DNA of 64,000 nucleotides from Acidobacteriota bacterium (GTDB taxonomy: Bacteria > Acidobacteriota > Terriglobia > Terriglobales > SCQP01), in NCBI GenBank assembly GCA_004299485.1, contig SCQP01000001.1, positions 524,992 through 588,991 on the forward strand. Direction: 5' to 3'. The notes beneath the pieces are model-generated. The model did no database searches. It had not been told where the DNA came from and was given only the letters and a program-made list of their open reading frames with translations. Positions 62,138 to 64,000 of the stretch are shown in pieces. The translations under genes were made by a program, and so were the position numbers. Position 1 is the stretch's first letter, and each line of letters starts with the position of its first letter.

Positions 62138-62139
62138 AG

Positions 62140-62179
62140 GGTCTCTCGGTCTATCGGTCTGTCGGTCGATCGGTCTGCG
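62140..62179 (+). repeat. 8-nt tandem array GGTCTNTC over the rplD 3' end
   Basis: Five units: GGTCTCTC, GGTCTATC, GGTCTGTC, GGTCGATC, GGTCTGCG. It begins 2 nt upstream of the rplW ATG and runs into rplD, encoding its last nine residues and stop. Confidence 0.85.
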
Positions 62180-62813
62180 CCTTGCGACGGGGGCGGGCAG
62201 CCGTCTGGAGTTTTTCAATTGCGGGTTTGGTAAGCACCACCTGCTGGTAGCGCAGGAGGTGCCAGGGATGAATGTCACGCGCGGCCTGCAGTTCGACTTC
62301 GGCCAGATTGCGGGCACTGCGCTCCAGGGCGGCGTCGGGAGCGACATCGATCAGCAACGCCGAGTTGCTGGCTTCGAGGCGGTCGAGGGCGGCGCGGAGC
62401 AGTTTGGTTTTGGCTTCCGGAAGCGCGAAACTGTCGACCACCGTCAGCTCGGCATCGCGCAACTTGGCGGCCAGAGCCGACCGCAGGGCGCCCGCCAGCT
62501 TTTTGCGGGGCATGTCCCAAGCGTAGCTACGGGGCTGCGGGCCGTGAACCGTACCACCATGGCGCCAGAGGGGGGTCCGGATGGAGCCGACGCGGGCGCG
62601 GCCAGTGCCCTTTTGCTTCCAGAGCTTCTTGCCGCTGCCGCTGACTTCCGCGCGCCCCTTGGTCTTGTGGGTTCCGCGCCGCTGGGCGGCGCCGTAATGG
62701 CGCACGGCCTCCCAGAGCAGCTCCTCGTTGACCGGAGCCGCGAACACGTCCTCGGCGAGCTCCAGCGTGCCGACCTTCTCGTTATTGAGATTTTTGACGT
62801 CAATGGACGGCAT
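62151..62813 (-). CDS. rplD: 50S ribosomal protein L4
   Basis: This 220-residue protein contains QRRGTHKTKGRAEVSGSGKK, GTGRARVGSIRTPLWRHGGT and VHGPQPRSYAWDMPRKKLAG. The end QTDRPTDR is encoded by the 8-nt repeat array and replaces the usual C-terminus. Confidence 0.96.
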   Translation of the reverse strand: MPSIDVKNLNNEKVGTLELAEDVFAAPVNEELLWEAVRHYGAAQRRGTHKTKGRAEVSGSGKKLWKQKGTGRARVGSIRTPLWRHGGTVHGPQPRSYAWDMPRKKLAGALRSALAAKLRDAELTVVDSFALPEAKTKLLRAALDRLEASNSALLIDVAPDAALERSARNLAEVELQAARDIHPWHLLRYQQVVLTKPAIEKLQTAARPRRKAQTDRPTDR

Positions 62814-62819
62814 AACGTT

Positions 62820-63524
62820 CTACTTTCTCTTGGAAACCTTGAGCGGGTTGACGTTGGCGATGCCGGCGAAGCCACGGCGCTCGCGCGGGGGCTGCACCGC
62901 GCGCCGCAAAACCAGATAGCCGCCGTTGGGCCCGGGAATGGCGCCGCGCACGGCCAGCACATTGTCGTCGCTGTCCACCGCGACTACTTGCAGGTTGCGC
63001 ACGGTGACGCGCGCATGCCCCATGTGGCCCGCCGCGCGCATGCCTTTGAGCACACGCGACGGAAACGCGCTGGCGCCAATCGAGCCCGGTGCGCGATGGA
63101 ACATGGAGCCGTGGCTGGCCGCACCGCCACCAAAATGATGACGTTTGATGAAGCCGGCAAAGCCGCGGCCCTTGCTGACGCCCACGACATCCAGATAATC
63201 GCTCTGCTTGAACATTTCCGCCAGCACCTGGTCGCCGACCTTGGCGCCGTCCTCGCCCTCGCCGGAAACCGGCACTTCGCGCAGGAAGCGGCAGGGCGGA
63301 AGATTGTGGGCCTCGAAGCGCTGCAGCTCCGCCTTGCTGAGGCGCGAGGGACGGGTGAACTCGATCAGGCCCAACTGCACGGCCTCGTACCCGTCGCGGG
63401 CAGCGGTCTTGCGCTGCACCACCACACACGGACCCGCCTGGATGAGCGTGACCGGCACACGCTCGCCGGCGGCGGTGTAGGTCTCACTCATTCCGATTTT
63501 CTTGCCTAAGATTCCGTTCACCAT
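62820..63524 (-). CDS. rplC: 50S ribosomal protein L3
   Basis: This 234-residue protein begins [20 protein letters not shown] and contains [20 protein letters not shown] and [20 protein letters not shown], with [20 protein letters not shown]. Confidence 0.97.
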   Translation of the reverse strand: MVNGILGKKIGMSETYTAAGERVPVTLIQAGPCVVVQRKTAARDGYEAVQLGLIEFTRPSRLSKAELQRFEAHNLPPCRFLREVPVSGEGEDGAKVGDQVLAEMFKQSDYLDVVGVSKGRGFAGFIKRHHFGGGAASHGSMFHRAPGSIGASAFPSRVLKGMRAAGHMGHARVTVRNLQVVAVDSDDNVLAVRGAIPGPNGGYLVLRRAVQPPRERRGFAGIANVNPLKVSKRK

Positions 63525-63539
63525 GACGAGTCTCTCTAC

Positions 63540-63860
63540 TTACTTCGCTCCAAAGGCCTTGATTTCAACGTCCACGCCCGCCGGCAGGTCGAGCTTCATC
63601 AGCGCGTCCATGGTCTGCTGCGTCGGTTCGAGCAGATCGAGCAGCCGCTTATGAGTGCGCATTTCGAACTGCTCGCGGCTCTTCTTGTCTACGTGCGGGG
63701 AACGCAGCACAGTGTAGCGGTTGATCACCGTCGGCAGCGGAATCGGACCGGCGATTTCGGCGCCGGTGCGCCGGGCGGTATCCACGATCTCGTGCGTGGA
63801 GGTGTCCAGCACGCGGTAATCGTAGGCTTTGAGGCGGATGCGGATGCGTTCGCGGACCAT
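63540..63860 (-). CDS. rpsJ: 30S ribosomal protein S10
   Basis: This 106-residue protein contains [40 protein letters not shown] and [20 protein letters not shown]. The ATG at 63860 starts the conserved region. It follows tuf by 10 nt. Confidence 0.97.
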   Translation of the reverse strand: MVRERIRIRLKAYDYRVLDTSTHEIVDTARRTGAEIAGPIPLPTVINRYTVLRSPHVDKKSREQFEMRTHKRLLDLLEPTQQTMDALMKLDLPAGVDVEIKAFGAK

Positions 63861-63870
63861 AGTGTTCCCC

Positions 63871-64000
63871 TTACTGCACAATCTCGGTAATCGTTCCGGC
63901 GCCGACGGTGCGGCCGCCTTCGCGGATGGCGAAGCGCAGGCCCTTCTCCATGGCCACCGGGGTGATCAGCTCCACCACCAGCGCCACGTTGTCGCCCGGC
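63871..64000 (-). CDS. tuf: elongation factor Tu, C-terminal part
   Basis: The minus strand from the window edge reads [20 protein letters not shown], then [22 protein letters not shown] and TAA, the C-terminal beta-barrel of EF-Tu. The rest lies outside the window. Its place upstream of rpsJ is the usual str/S10 junction. Confidence 0.95.
   Translation of the reverse strand, partial: PGDNVALVVELITPVAMEKGLRFAIREGGRTVGAGTITEIVQ

Overview
This 64 kb window is high-GC bacterial chromosome, most likely from an Acidobacteriota bacterium. That placement is inferred from gene content. It rests on a very large Oar-type TonB-dependent receptor with an N-terminal carboxypeptidase-regulatory-like domain, a short OmpR-type winged-helix protein, a fused AroDE enzyme, an imuA-imuB-dnaE2 cassette, and secreted M20 and M61 peptidases. 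No rRNA is present. One tRNA (initiator fMet) is present.

Layout. 1-6.2 kb: an HD-domain protein running off the left edge, nuoB, an ABC-2 exporter pair, two polysaccharide genes and an ABC-F ATPase. 6.3-14.2 kb: a winged-helix regulator, the 1305-residue TonB receptor, a Tat-signal protein with an amidase, and threonine dehydratase. 14.3-20.4 kb: a mutagenic-repair operon, imuA-imuB-dnaE2 followed by an SRAP (YedK/HMCES-like) gene. 20.4-27.9 kb: a VapC remnant, UPF0182, aroDE, a DUF2520 protein and a GH15 hydrolase. 28.1-31.7 kb: a small island bounded by tRNA-fMet and an exact 45-bp copy of its 3' half. It carries a VOC protein, a truncated radical-SAM gene and an AbiE-like toxin-antitoxin pair. 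31.9-47.1 kb: mixed accessory and housekeeping genes with two broken genes (aldolase, alcohol dehydrogenase) and a dispersed 111-bp repeat. 47.1-64 kb: a lipoprotein, then the S10/spc/alpha ribosomal superoperon on the minus strand (tuf end, rpsJ to rplQ, with secY, adk, map, infA and rpoA).

The most unusual signal is a 99-nt palindromic element present at matching size and in the same reading frame inside two neighbouring genes, dnaE2 and the SRAP gene. It adds 33 similar residues to each protein. A tandem heptamer array lies inside imuB of the same operon, and related 7-8-bp arrays occur in spacers and over stop codons elsewhere (2.8, 23.6, 58.4, 59.4 and 62.1 kb). A separate 111-bp repeat supplies the C-terminus of a cytochrome c, and a 36-bp piece of it lies near the C-terminus of a PRTase-kinase fusion. 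The genome appears to carry several families of small repeats that enter or abut coding sequence.

All identifications come from reading the sequence and from family knowledge. No database search was possible.
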